DNA of 64,000 nt from Zeus faber (Eukaryota > Chordata > Actinopteri > Zeiformes > Zeidae). Where the stretch lies: positions 26,111,343-26,175,342 of the forward strand of contig OY482848.1 in NCBI GenBank assembly GCA_960531495.1. The letters run 5' to 3'. Below the pieces are notes generated by a model that was not told the origin of the DNA, made no database searches, and was given only the letters and a program-made list of their open reading frames with translations. The stretch's first letter is position 1. Each line of letters begins with the position of its first letter. Position numbers and translations under genes: made by a program. This document shows positions 10,491 through 31,325 of this stretch, one piece after another.

Positions 10491-12134
10491 GTAAGTCCCC
10501 CCCAGCTCGGATCATGAACTCGTAAGTTTCCAAGCTGTAACCACCACAGCTTCCCTCACAGTGTGACATCTGGGGGGGGGGGCGCCCAGTGTTCCTCAGC
10601 GAAATAGTATCGTCCAATACTCCAACGTGACCGTTATGTAATGATTCAAACCGTTAGAGGATGTAGAATAGCGTCACGGGTTTGGACTGAATCATCCCCG
10701 ACGATGACAAGGTTGAAAATGGCTGTTGTGAGGTGACGTTGAAGGTCGGCTTTGAGAAACGTGACCTCGAGCCCGGGCCTATTGGCTGCATTTCAACCAA
10801 GTGGAAGTCAACAGAAGTGACTAACAACGCTTTTTCGCGTGCGAAAATGTCCATGTAAAAGTTGCGTACAACCCCGGTCCGCTTTTTTTTTGTTTGTCTT
10901 TGTTTTTGTTTTTTTTTGTAACCAGAACAAATGACGGCTCACCTGCTGCCACAGCGAATGCTACCAAACCACGTGGGAAGGTCGACAGAGCGACATCTGC
11001 CTTTAAAGCGGCAACAGGAAAGGTTCCCCGGAACAAAGCAAGGGGCACAACGAGCAATGGGACCCGGGCACCAACACCTGATAAGGGCCTCAGCCGTAAC
11101 CTGATCCACCCTGATCCACCCTGTAACCGTTTGGGGAGAGGTTCTCACCAGGGGCCAGGGAAACAGAATGTGCACCCATGGCCACGGAAGAGGAGCAGGA
11201 GGTGGAGACACAAGTTCAGTTATGACAAGAGGTGAGTTGGTAGCCCTTTACGATCTTTAGTTCCAAATGCTTTCCGTGTGAAGGAGCTTTACACAAATAT
11301 TCCGGTCGACGCGTCAATTAGTCAGAATTACATTACATTACATTACATTACATTACATTTAGCAGACGCTTTTATCCAAAGCGACTTACAATTATTCAAA
11401 CACCGCAGCCATCAGGAGCAATTAGGGGTTAAGTGTCTTGCTCAAGGACACTACAGCGTGCTAGCAGGAGGAGCCTGGGATCTAACCCGCAACGTTTAGA
11501 TTACTAGACGACCAGCTCTACCGCCTGCGCTACCCCAGAATATGTCAAATGCCCAAACTTTTGTAGCACTAAAGCCTCGGCGCCACCCATCCCCCCCGGA
11601 GTGGAGGAGGACTGGGAGCATGACATCCAGGAACTCACGCTGGCTCAACTGGACTCTGAGCCACCTTATGGTATGTTTTTTTTTTTTTAATATACAGAAA
11701 AAATCACAACAGATAAATACCCCTAGAAGAAAATGTTATTATTCAAAATGAATGCCTATTATATTTAAAATTTTGTAATTTAGTCTTTTGATTTTGGATA
11801 AAAATAAACACTTATTGGAGACCTAGGGTGCCCTTGCAATCACCTTATTGCATGGACAGTATTATCGTAGTTAGTTAGTTATTACCATATATCTACCTAC
11901 TATCTATATATATTGTAGGATATATTTCAGGCCAGAAACAAGTCTCTGCTCCACTCCTCAGGTCCGGAGGACATTTTGACTTCCACTCATACGAATCCAT
12001 CACAGTGCCGTCTCCCACCCCACCCTGCGATGGCGGCCAATTACCACCCGGAGAGTCACCACGTGCTGCCTGTGGCATGGCAGCTCACCAGTGTTTCCAG
12101 TGAACCGGACCAGTTTGAAGACGCCGACGAGTAA
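10447..12134 (+). CDS. coprs: COPRS-like PRMT5 adaptor, four exons
   Basis: COPRS is a nuclear adaptor that binds the PRMT5 methyltransferase and histone H4 and steers PRMT5 toward H4 arginine 3. Exons 10447-10490, 10926-11231, 11567-11670 and 11962-12134 join in frame (phases 2, 2, 1) to 208 codons; human COPRS has about 184 residues. The N-terminal half is basic and low in complexity (RKRSRRWRHKFSYDKR). The C-terminal half has EEDWEHDIQEL, PPYGPEDI, NYHPESHH and a final DQFEDADE. These line up in order with EDWDSEL, NPYDADDI, IYDPSWHH and GQFDDAED of human COPRS as I remember it. The last is the PRMT5-binding motif shared by COPRS, pICln and RIOK1; the usual Gly before QF is Asp here. The neighbouring rab11fip4 agrees with human synteny. 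The basic N-terminal half is unlike the mammalian one. Confidence 0.75.
10926..11231 (+). CDS. coprs: coprs exon 2, basic region
   Basis: 306 bases, opened by the acceptor ttttttttgtaaccag and closed by the donor ag|gtgagt. The encoded segment is rich in Arg, Lys, Thr, Gly and Pro, for example KPRGKVDRATSAFKAATGK and KRSRRWRHKFSYDKR. It could act in nuclear import or nucleic-acid/histone contact, which is inference from composition only. Confidence 0.7.
11328..11536 (+). repeat. Fish interspersed repeat, copy 1 (in coprs intron 2)
   Basis: About 210 bases beginning with a run of ttaca units and containing tttagcagacgcttttatcc, aagtgtcttgctcaaggaca and ctctaccgcctgcgctaccc, a sequence seen very widely in teleost genomes. 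Flanks share cagaat (before) and cagaat (after), a likely short target duplication. It makes up about 60 percent of the 335-base intron and ends 30 bases before the next exon. A near-identical copy lies at 14752-14935. Confidence 0.85.
11567..11670 (+). CDS. coprs: coprs exon 3
   Basis: Encodes STKASAPPIPPGVEEDWEHD then IQELTLAQLDSEPPY. The acceptor is aacttttgtag at 11566 and the donor atg|gtatgt. An AG at 11537-11538 would give an earlier start but the wrong phase, so 11567 was chosen because it keeps the frame with exon 2. Confidence 0.75.
11962..12134 (+). CDS. coprs: coprs last coding exon, PRMT5-binding motif
   Basis: Begins GPEDILTSTHTNPSQCRLPP and ends SVSSEPDQFEDADE followed by TAA at 12132-12134. 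The acceptor is ccactcctcag. QFEDADE at the extreme C-terminus matches the position of the motif in human COPRS. The stop codon lies inside a strong splice-donor match (ga|gtaagg), discussed in the findings. Confidence 0.8.
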
Positions 12135-12830
12135 GGAGAGTAAAGAGTTAGAGGGCCCAAGAGGCTTTTGGTTTGTCGGCTGGAAATCAGTGTTTCCAGC
12201 TGGGATTCATTCAGGAAGCACTGACCTGAGTAACCGCTTCCCAATCTTTTATTTGGGCCCAATCAATATTCTCAGGTCAACGTAGCTCAAAGGTTATCTG
12301 TTTTGTTTCTGTTGTTGCTGCTGTGTACATTGAAGATTTACAGTGTTTTAGTTTGCTCTTGACTTATTTATTTAGTCTTGAGGGTCACTGTTGGTATCGA
12401 CTACCATGATGCTTCTGCAGTTAAATTTTATAATTTCGTAAGGAACTTTTTTTGAGCTATTTTGTTTTAAAATGAATGTTTCCCTGTTAAATTGCTTTTT
12501 TGGGCTAATCGAGGAGATTTATAATCCAAAAACCAGACCAATAAGACATTTTAAATGTAATGTGAGTTTTACCATCAACAATTGGTTACACTTGTCTCAG
12601 TTCACAACGATAATAAACCATACCTTTCAACAAACTCATATATTAAATATTTTTTGCCTTTCAAATCACAAAAGTCAAAATTACACTTAAATTTGAATAA
12701 TGGGCTTATGCTTAGCTCTTGTTCGACAAACATTGTTGAATGTTCACAGTGCTTTGTAACGTGGGATTCAAATGAGGGTGCGGCCTTCATTCTTATTCAG
12801 CCTGAAATAAAAGTAGAGAGTCTTCACGTT
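12135..12830 (+). other. coprs: Probable coprs 3' UTR with poly(A) signal
   Basis: AT-rich sequence with no long open frame. The first canonical AATAAA is at 12806-12811, followed by a GU/U-rich stretch (gtcttcacgtttttc), which makes a 3' UTR of about 0.7 kb plausible. Confidence 0.5.
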
Positions 12831-14751
12831 TTTCATGCCTAAAAGGAGAACCATTTTCGAATGAAGTGTTTCTAATTTAGAAACTATAGAAATTTATACC
12901 GCCTTGGCAATCAGGTGCTACTCACTATTTAGTTACACTTTTGGCAAACTGAGCTTCCTGTCAAAGGTCCTCCTTCAAGTAGTGCTGGGGTGAAAATCAG
13001 GTCTAGTTATTGATTTTCAGAGGGGTTGTGATTCTTAAACATGGGATTTTCAACATATAAGCTGATATTTTGAGTTGATATTGTGTCCTTCCTTATGATT
13101 ATTGTGATGATAAATTCTCCATTTTTCCCGGATATCCCTTCCTGTTCAATTATGTCAACTGGTGAAACAATAACTTCCCTATTGTGATTCTTGGGAGATG
13201 TGTGAATATCAAGGGAGTGGTAGCAGGTTCTGACCACTAGGTGGCAGACTAGGTCAACAGTTGTACTCCACCCAACTCCAGACCTGGGTTATTTCCATGC
13301 ACCTCTGGGAGTTCACTGGGTTCATTCTCAAGGACTCGGGAGACCGGTTGACTTAGTTGCACGCTGTTAAAATCTATTTTCACCCAGACTTTCATTTAGA
13401 GAGCCACTGAAGATGAAGCCGATGGCAATCGTTCACCAGCGGTTGATTAATGGCGTCTAATAAAGCAAAGTTATTTATTCTTCCCAGACACAGTGTCAAT
13501 AATGGATTGAGGTCACAGTCCGCGTTGAAATTCACAGGCGTATGTTCGAGGCTCCCGTCGCTGAATTTTAAGTGGAAATTCTTTGTTTTTCGAGAGTGAA
13601 ATTATTTATCACCAGATCATTACTGTCAAAGCGGTGAGGCGGCTTTTGATGTTCCTCTGCCACGCTTTACGACTTTGATTCCAGAAAAGGCCATAACGGG
13701 TGAAAGATGATGCCCAGAGATTTAGGATAAGGATAGAGGCATTTAGTTGATGGCAATTTGTCATTGTCATAGACTTATTTAAATGAGTTACAAATGGTGG
13801 ATTTCTGTAAAAAAGAAAAATGAAATCAGTCTGAACTAAAGTATTACAGTAGTCTCATTAGAAAAATCCCAAGTAATAAAAGACTGAAGGCTACATGGGA
13901 TTCCATCCAAGATAGCCTCCCCCTGCTTCAATGATGAATGAGGAATTCCGATTGGTATGAGCCTGAATTGGGTCTGTCTCGGAATCTACATTGTGTCTTT
14001 GTCAAAGAAGAATTTCACTTTTCCATGTGTTAGACTTTACTGTATGTGTCGAGTGGGTCATGCTCAAAAAAAAAAAAAAAGTTAGAAGGCTTATTTTTAT
14101 TTATTTATTTATTTTTTATTTATTTTTTATTTTTTTATTAAAAAAAAAATTCTAAGGAAATCCCCTTGAAAAAGCAAAATAGGTCCCGGGGTCACGCTGT
14201 GGGTTGTATCAGAAATGTATTGTTGGGAAATGATGTGTCTTAATAGCTGTTGAAATCCATACAAGTGATAAATACACCAAATGATCCAGTGCACCTTTTC
14301 ACCACATCCTGTTTTGTGACAAAAACACAGTTTTGCTTGAGATCTGTTCTCAACAACCAGTAGGTGTTGCACCCAGCCCACTGACCGTGGCTGATTGCCA
14401 ATCAAACTGTGATTGCATTTATTCCCATGCAGGAGGCTGTTTGAGAATAAAGATTAGATGTTGATTAAACTTTAATGGTGCCTGTGGGAACATGTGGCTG
14501 TTGTGGCAGCAGGGAGCTGCAGTAACAGGCCTCCTGCGGCACACCGCCATCATGCCTCTGACTGTGTCGCTCCCTAGTGAATCACACATCTGTAAAAGGC
14601 TTTTTCATCTGTCCAGTGCGTCCGCTCTGTGAACATCCAGCCTTCTGCTGATTGATCTGGTAAATGTAATGGTTTGTTCACTGGCACAGGAAGAAAGGGA
14701 CAGGAAGAGGATTGTGGTCGACTCACCCCGGCTAGAGCTGATCTGTGTGTG
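12831..14751. other. Intergenic DNA, no recognised feature
   Basis: AT-leaning sequence with several homopolymers near 14065-14150. I found no coding exon, RNA gene or transposon ends. Confidence 0.5.
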
Positions 14752-15118
<367 letters not shown>

Positions 15119-15403
15119 ACATGGACAATAGAAAAGGCCCTCGACCCAACATCCCGAAACTGCATTTCTTCATGTAAACCCTAAGAAAGTTTGGGCCAAT
15201 ACACTAGGCAGACCTTTCAATTAATATCCAATCACAAGTATTTAAAATATCCATTTTGTTACCCTATGAATTACAATCTTTCTGTTGGAATGCTATAACC
15301 TTGTATTATACTAAATAATGTTAAACGGAGTACATGAATAGTGCCATCAGTTGGCTTACTTTTCACTGTAATTTAAAGTTGTTTTGTCCTCTTAACTTTA
15401 TAG

Positions 15404-15568
15404 ATTCACAGAGAAACACAGGTCAGACGGTCATACGTGTGAAAATTATCAGCTGACAAATTCCTACACTCCGATAATTATATCCGAATGTAATAATTAC
15501 TGCCCTTTTCCTCCACCTTCAAATGACCACCTGCAGAGCATGAGAGATCCTACTCCCAGTTTTAGTCG
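15404..15568 (+). other. Unproven candidate exon after coprs
   Basis: A 165-base stretch is open in one frame between a good acceptor (cttaactttatag) and a good donor (agtcg|gtaagt). Its entry phase matches the hidden donor at the coprs stop. The peptide includes ENYQLTNSYTPIIISECNNY and PFPPPSNDHLQSMRD. No family was recognised and no following exon was found. About one random frame in thirteen would be open for this length. Confidence 0.25.
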
Positions 15569-16156
15569 GTAAGTTCCACATTTCTGCCTCATGACTCACC
15601 CCCAGTTGTGGCCTTCTCATCTCTAGTTCAGTTTGTCCGGTCATTTAGCCTGCACCCTAGTTATCCGGTATTAGTGCGTTGGCGAGTACAGGAAGATGCC
15701 TGTGGTTAGCTAACCACAACCAGAGCTAACCAGTACAGAATGATAGATTGGCTCATGGGGAGGAAGCAGCTGGGCCATACATATAATGTCAGTATGATGT
15801 TCTGCAGTCCACTGGTGAAAATTGGTTAAAGATGGTAACATTGCTGCAAAGCTTCTGAGAAAATTTGCATCAGTCAGGCCAGGTCCACGTCAGTCTATTC
15901 AGTACAGCTTTATTTCATGGGAATTTAAAGGTAGTCAATTTAAACAATTCCTGGAACTTCCTTCTCATAATCGCACACAAAATACTCCACAGGTTCTGTC
16001 CCTTCAACACCTGTACACCTTTTCTCAGTTTCAACCGTTTCTCCACGGTTGAAGGGTTGGTATAGCCATGTCATGTCAACCCTAAAGAAGGTTCCATGGT
16101 TTCCCTTTATTGTGACAGCCCAGTGGGGTTAAGTCATCAGTCTACTGGTTCACTAG

Positions 16157-16272
16157 GCTACGGGACTCTGTGTGAGAGGCCGTCAGGGTATGGGGCTCTG
16201 TGTGAGAGGCCATCGGGGTATGGGGCTCTGGGTGAGAGCCCATCGGGATATGGGGCTCTAGGTGAGAGGCCA
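16157..16272 (+). repeat. 33-bp minisatellite, about 3.5 copies
   Basis: Unit of the type tatggggctctgtgtgagag plus gccatcggg. Being a multiple of three, it makes an accidental 11-residue protein repeat (GYGALCERPS type). Confidence 0.85.
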
Positions 16273-17553
<1,281 letters not shown>

Positions 17554-17933
17554 TACGAAGGGGAAGGATGGAGAGGCAGCAACAGATGAAAGGAGAGACA
17601 AGTGACGAGGAAGGAGGCGGAGGGAGAGAACATTGGAGGGAGGGAGGAAAAAAAATCAAGACACAACAAAACACAAACAAGTAACAGAGCGTCAGGAATA
17701 AGAATGAGCCTGATGGAAAGTATACTGTAAGGGCAGGCAGATGTAGTGAGAGGTGTGAATAATTTTTTTTGTTGTTTGTTTTTTTGAAAAAAATGTGGTG
17801 TGTGTATATTTATTTATTTTTGTTATTACTCTCCTGTAAGAATTGGGAAATTCCCATAATAATAGAAACTCCCATTAAGCAGTTTAAATTGATTACATTT
17901 AGACAAGGGAGGGAAGATTTTTCTGGCCAGACG

Positions 17934-18942
<1,009 letters not shown>

Positions 18943-20874
18943 GAGAGGGGCTGTGCTGGCCTCCTTCTGTCTGTGTCTTTGATCAGTACGACCCAGAATC
19001 CTCCTTCTCTACATTGCTCGCTGGAGCGATAAGGGTGGAACGAGCTAGCTAGCTTACACCTCCCCCCAAATTATACTGCGTTGTGCATACACATGGACAC
19101 ACACACACTCCCATACGTATACATCATCTCGGAATGTGCACTTTTTTCAAAGATGGATAGCACCACCCCCCTCCCCGACTACCCACCCAACACACATACC
19201 CTTATCTCAGTCCTCCCCTTTATCCATTCAGAGCAGCTTAGGCCATGTCCACACTACGCCATGTAAATCTGAAAATGCATATATAGAGATTTACAGAAAC
19301 AAACGTTCTGACAAGTGAATCTTTTTGAAAACACCAGTTTCACGTTTTAGTGTGGACGGGGAAAACAAAGCTTTTGGGAAACAATGACGCACATCAGGGC
19401 TTCACATTAAACTTTTGCGTTTGACTTGCCGGATAGCCAAACTTACTTGTCCAAAATGGTAAATGTAGGCCTATTAAAAAATAGATAAAGCCAAAAGGGA
19501 TTTGGACAATTATTATAGTTTATTTACATACAAAACATACAGTTAACAGGTAGCAACTACAATAAATAATGTATACATATATACACAGTATAGTATATAT
19601 TTAGGTTGGGCGATCGTTTATATTTTCATATCGTTCAATCGTGGCTACTCGAGCCAGGGTATGGTAGGGCGGAGTTGCAGCATGCCAATGAAATGCCAGC
19701 ATAGACAACATGGAAAGAAATATGTATATTTTAATGAAATAACTTGTTCTCTGTTTAGCATTTTTTTAAATTATTATTGTTGTTACAATTTAATTTGGAT
19801 TAAAGATATTCAATAATAATCTTAAGCGTGGCTCGGCGTCTAATGGAGCTTTGAAATAATCAAACCTTTAAGCTTTCTGCAACCAATCGAGTTAGTCACG
19901 TGAATAAACATTCATAAAAGAGAACATTTTATTTAAAATATTGAAACATTAACAAAAAATTGATTTAATTTCAATGTCTCCCTTAAGTGCCCTAGATTAG
20001 GCTTGAAAATTGTTGGGGAAACATTAAGCTGTCTAAGCTGTTTATAAAGTCTGGGGGTCCTCCCCCAGGAAATTTTGAGCATCAACCACTTAAATTCCTG
20101 CATTCTGGTGAATAGTTATGAACCAATTTGTGCCTTTTCTGCATCAATTTGTGGTGGAAATGTCTTTATTTCTTAAAAAATAAACGTCCTTTGCCTCTTA
20201 TACATTTTTAATGAGGGGGACAAATGCACGGGTCTAAATATTAAGGGGGACGGATCCCCCCCCCCCCCACCTCCCGAAATCTACGCCTATGAGCAGCATC
20301 ATGTTCCGTTTAACATCATTATCTTATCTTTAATATCACAAATTCAAATCATAGCCCGAGTTGTTCGGGCTCAAACTCCGGCTTCGCCCCCGTCCGTGCC
20401 ACTGCGGCTCCGTGCACGAATCTGGAGCTCAGCTGGAAAAACTCTGCTTCAGCGATACAGTACGGAGTTTATTTTCAGATTACAACAACATTACATTAGG
20501 AAATCACATTTATTTTTCACTTGCTCGATCCGACAACTGTATGAGGCATTCCACTTGCTCGAACACAGAGTTTACCTGCCCTGGGCAAGCGAACAAGCAT
20601 TATGTCGAGCCCTGTAAATTCAACGTGGCTACCAAATTTGTTGGAGTGTTGTTGTAGCTGCACTCTACTTTAATTGCTTGTTTAGAGTTAAATAAAGCTT
20701 TATACAATCTACACGCGGTATATCTGTGAACAAGACAACACACTTTGTGTTTAAAACTGCTGGGCTGCGCATTTCAATGAGGACAAAGGCGATACCGACC
20801 GCACAATGACGACCGATTTTGGATCGGACCGGGGCGGACCAGTGAATGGTGGGATAACTTTGTCATGAAGTAGT

Positions 20875-21750
20875 CATTCCAGAAGAATGGCATGAGAATT
20901 TCAGAATGTCTCGGAGCTCTCTACTGCATTTGAGCGACCTATTACATCGTCACTTTGAAGGTCAGACAAACACGTATGAGATAGCCAGTGGATGTGGTTA
21001 AAAAGGTTGCTTGTACTCTGTACTACTTGAGTGACGAAGGCAGACTCGAAAAAAACGTGAATGCATTTGGATTATCTCAACAATAATCAGAGACATGTAC
21101 AGGGCCGTCAGGTTATCTGGGTCCGGACTATATCAAACTACCTTTCATAGAGCCTTCAGTTGAAGACAGTGTGGAAAAAACTTTTCCCACACTTTTAGCA
21201 CATGGCATGCCACAGTGTCTTGGGGCAGTGGGCGGCACACATATTGAAATTAAGCAGCCTGTGTCAAGCTCCACCGACTACATAAACACAAAGAGAAAAC
21301 ACTCATTGAATGTACAAGCTAGTTGTGATTAAAAGTATCCCTTTATGGATGCTGTCATCAAATGGCCTGGTGGTGTTCATGATGCCCATATATTGGCCAA
21401 CTCTGAAGTGAATCAAAGCTTGAAAGACAGAAAGATACCTTCGTGCAGGAGAGTAGTAGTGGAAGGTGAGCAAGCTACCCCTGTCTCTCTGGGTGATCCC
21501 ACTTACCCCCTTATGCCCTACGTTATGACTCCCCAGGAGCAGTATTTTGCGATGTCTCTGTGGCAATAATGAATAGTGATTGAATGCTCTTTTGCTTGAT
21601 TGAACGCACGGTTTGGGGCATTAAGCAGAGCAATGGACATTTACTTCTGCGATCTTCCAACTGTTCTTCATGCATGTTTTGTCCTGCGTAATTACTTTGA
21701 GGCAAAACTAGAAAATGTTCCTGAGAAAAGTTACTGCAGCTATTCTATAT
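20875..21750 (+). pseudogene. Harbinger transposase (DDE superfamily), decayed
   Basis: Recognisable pieces in order are [86 protein letters not shown] and VIECSF / LNARFGALSRAMDI. The order and spacing match Harbinger transposases, where the enzyme cuts and rejoins DNA at the element ends. The first catalytic Asp (usually GAxDGTHI) is Gly here, while the Asp in LGD and the Glu in VIEC remain. At least four in-frame stops and more than one frame change are present, so it is inactive. Confidence 0.85.
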
Positions 21751-22152
21751 GATAGACAATTCCAAGTTCCAGCCACCCACTGGACCCAATAACTTAAGAA
21801 CAGACTACAACTAAATTGAGGGGAGAAGAGTGAGAAATGTACTCACAAGGTTTTTTGGTCCCTAATGGATAACAACTAATCTGTATCATTCTCTTATGAA
21901 TGTAAATATGCTTACAAGATATGTGAATAATATGCATGGTTGTACCTTTTTTGTATGTAGCCTAGGCTACTTGATGCATGTGGATTAGTAGTAGGACCAG
22001 TAGTGCAAAGCTGTCTAAAATTGAACTAGTCAGTTTTATTTTTTTGTTTGACGTTAAACTGTCCATGTTGGCAGCCAAATAGTTGTCTGTGAGCTTTTAA
22101 CTTTAGGTCCTCCTGGGAAAAGTTCACAAGTTGTCCATCACTGGAAAATTTA

Positions 22153-24157
22153 CTATTCAGCAATTCTTGCCTGTGTGGATAGCTTTGTGGTAAGCTTATC
22201 CTGATGATAGCGTATCTCCGTCGCCATGCTGCCTTCATCTTCCGACAGGCTCCCCACATTGTCCTGGTCCGTAGGAAAACTAGCATGGTAACTTGATTGC
22301 TCCGTGTTCAAAGACGTGGTGGAGTCGTCGTCAACGTCAACCGTTTCTATGCCTTAAGAAATGCTCTGTGTGGCTGGAGAGCCACACCAAATCTTATCAC
22401 ACAGCTCAAAGCACAGGAGAAAAACTCTGCCGTGGCCACTTCTTCGTCCGGAGTCTACCACTTTTCTGTATTTATTTATTTGTTTATTTATGTATTTATG
22501 AACCTGTGCTGTCAGCATGCTTTGCATACAACACAGTATTTCTTCTATTTAGGGTGGAGTGGAGTTCAACATCTCAACCTGCAATGCGACTCTTTATTCA
22601 TTCTTTAATCATCAAGAACTGCTGCAATAATTCTGTCCTCTGGACTACCTGTGGGATGACAAGAGCACAGCTTTTTTGTTATTCCAGACTGCCACCCATC
22701 CCCCTCTTTGGAAAACGATCTTACCATGTTTTGGTCTATAAACAACTAATCACTACTCCAAGAGGGGGAGAATCACCATGGGTGATGCAAATATAATAAT
22801 CATAGAAACAAACAAGTTACCAACATGTACCTGGAAAAAAAAATACAGAAACATCAGACAATAACATGTATCGACAAAATATAATTTAGTCCAGAAAAAA
22901 TGGAACAGAAATTCGGCACGTGGCCTATTCCTGTGATAGCTATGGCAGTAAAGGAGGGAGAAAAGGAGAAGGATGTAATTAGGAGGGTATTCGGGGGGGT
23001 GTTAGACGCAGGAGCTGGTGGTGTGTGTGTGCCTGTGATAGGTCTGACTGTGTGTCTGTCCACCGGTGAGTGCACTTGTCCCAATTAGTTCTGGTGTATG
23101 AGGTTGGAATTATATTGTGGCGCCCCAAAGCAGCAGAAAAAGCCCCTTAGCCACCCCTGAGTCCTGAAGCCGTACAGACACTCCACGACCGCAGGGAAGC
23201 TCCAAGCACCTTGTCCCGCAGCCACAGAAGACCCCAGCCCTCCGAGAAGCTGGGAGCCCGTGGAGCAACACCCGCGCATGGCCTAGAGGGGCATAAACCA
23301 GTCCCAGAGAGCGCGAGGAGACCCTGCCTAAAGTATACACATTCAACCCCACAAGGCTGACAGCCGCCTCCCCACCCACGGTGAGCAGGGAAGCACCCTG
23401 TGCCACTCCCTGCAGCCCCACCGGGTCGCAGCAGGCCAGAAACCATTGAGTTTTGTCACGCGGAGAGAAGCACAACCAGATCAACGCAGGCATGCAGTGA
23501 GGCGGGCCACGGCCACGCAGACCCCACCCCGGAACTGACAGTGCCCCAGTACACCCCCCCCACCCCCGCCAGGAGGCACCAAACCCACAGCGACCAGTTG
23601 ACAGCAGATGGCCCCCCACCCACAGCCTGGCCCCCGAGCGACAAGTGCCCCATGCATGAGAGCGCCAGAAAATCGATACCCGGACAGCCAGGTGCGACGA
23701 TGGGAGTCCGCAGAAGGACACGCAAGCCCCACCATCCCAAACATGGGGCGCGGGACCCCAGCGCCAACCTGCTGACCACGGGGCCAAGACCTGACCCCAA
23801 ACTAACACACAGAACCAGCCGCAGGCACCCCCCAAGCCCCCTTCCCCCTCGAGGGGCCCAGAACCCTCCCATGGCTACAGCGCCAAGGAGGTCTCCACAG
23901 CCACACAGCACCCACCCGACTTCCCTGTATTTAATGTGAATCGCCTTCAGTTTTGTGGTGATAATAGCTTTCGATATCTCTTCCTTTGTATGTGTATATT
24001 CCTTGCCAATTGTAGCCACTTCCTCAGACGATGGTGGATGCCGCTCCTTGAAACATGAAGAAGAACTTACCGTATTAATTTTGCATTGACTCCCAGTCAA
24101 CACTCCCGGCAGTTCTGGCGACCTTATAGTCATTAGTTTCCTTGAGCAGGCAGCCAT
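22153..24157 (-). pseudogene. Harbinger Myb/SANT-like protein gene, interrupted
   Basis: Starts MAACSRKLMTIRSPELPGVL at 24157 on the minus strand, continues EEVATIGKEYTHTKEEISKA and KLKAIHIKYR up to 23934, then resumes at 22474 with KVVDSGRRSGHGRVFLLCFE, KIWCGSPAT and an acidic/linker tail ending ARIAE and TAG at 22155-22153. These are the DNA-binding partner protein features of Harbinger elements. The reading frame is exactly continuous if 22475-23933 is removed. One in-frame TAA follows GSPATQSIS, so the gene was nearly whole when the insertion occurred. Confidence 0.8.
22475..23918 (-). mobile_element. Retroposon inserted in the Harbinger Myb gene
   Basis: About 1.44 kb flanked by a 15-base near-direct repeat, acttttctgtattta (22460-22474) and acttccctgtattta (23919-23933), identical at 13 positions. 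On the minus strand it ends in an A-rich tail (ataaacaaataaataaa) next to the 22460 copy, and begins with about 820 bases of C/G-rich sequence (23100-23918 on +). A 3' tail plus long target duplication is the mark of LINE-type retroposition. No reverse transcriptase was recognised, so the family is open. The long frames in the GC-rich part have no protein-like content. Confidence 0.65.
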
Positions 24158-24392
24158 ATTGACCGAATACAACACATGGCGGAAATGACGCACTAACGTA
24201 AAGCAGCTAGTCAACATGGCCTGGGCAATGTGCATGCCCACAGTAGGACATGTGCGTTTTTGGGCGTTTCAGTGTGGATGTGGGTATTTTTAGAAAAAAT
24301 GCTGTTGGAAACACTAGTGTGGACGGAATTGTTTAGGCATGTAAACGCCGTTTTCAGATTTACCCGGCGTGTGGACGTGTGGACGTTGCTTA

Positions 24393-31325
<6,933 letters not shown>

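Larger units (their letters stand above)
19241..24389. mobile_element. PIF/Harbinger DNA transposon, 5.15 kb, decayed, with nested insertion
   Basis: The left end is GGCCATGTCCACACTACGCC and later taaatctgaaaa. The right end, read on the other strand, is GCAACGTCCACAC with the same gtaaatctgaaaa behind it. TTA lies directly outside both ends (19238-19240 and 24390-24392), the 3-bp target duplication expected for Harbinger. It encodes the two proteins of the superfamily: a DDE transposase (+ strand) and a Myb/SANT-like protein (minus strand), convergently arranged. Both frames are damaged, so it is not autonomous. A 1.44 kb retroposon sits inside the Myb-like gene. Confidence 0.88.

Noticed and set aside
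16157-16272. 11-residue protein repeat GYGALCERPS type
   Set aside because: A 33-bp minisatellite happens to stay in frame; no exon signals or family.
21611-21626. ggggcatta resembling the complement of the miR-365 seed
   Set aside because: Only nine bases match and they lie inside the Harbinger transposase remnant.
23110-23835. Long minus-strand frame rich in Trp, Gly and Cys
   Set aside because: It is produced by the C/G-rich part of the nested retroposon, which lacks stops in several frames. The peptide has no known domain.
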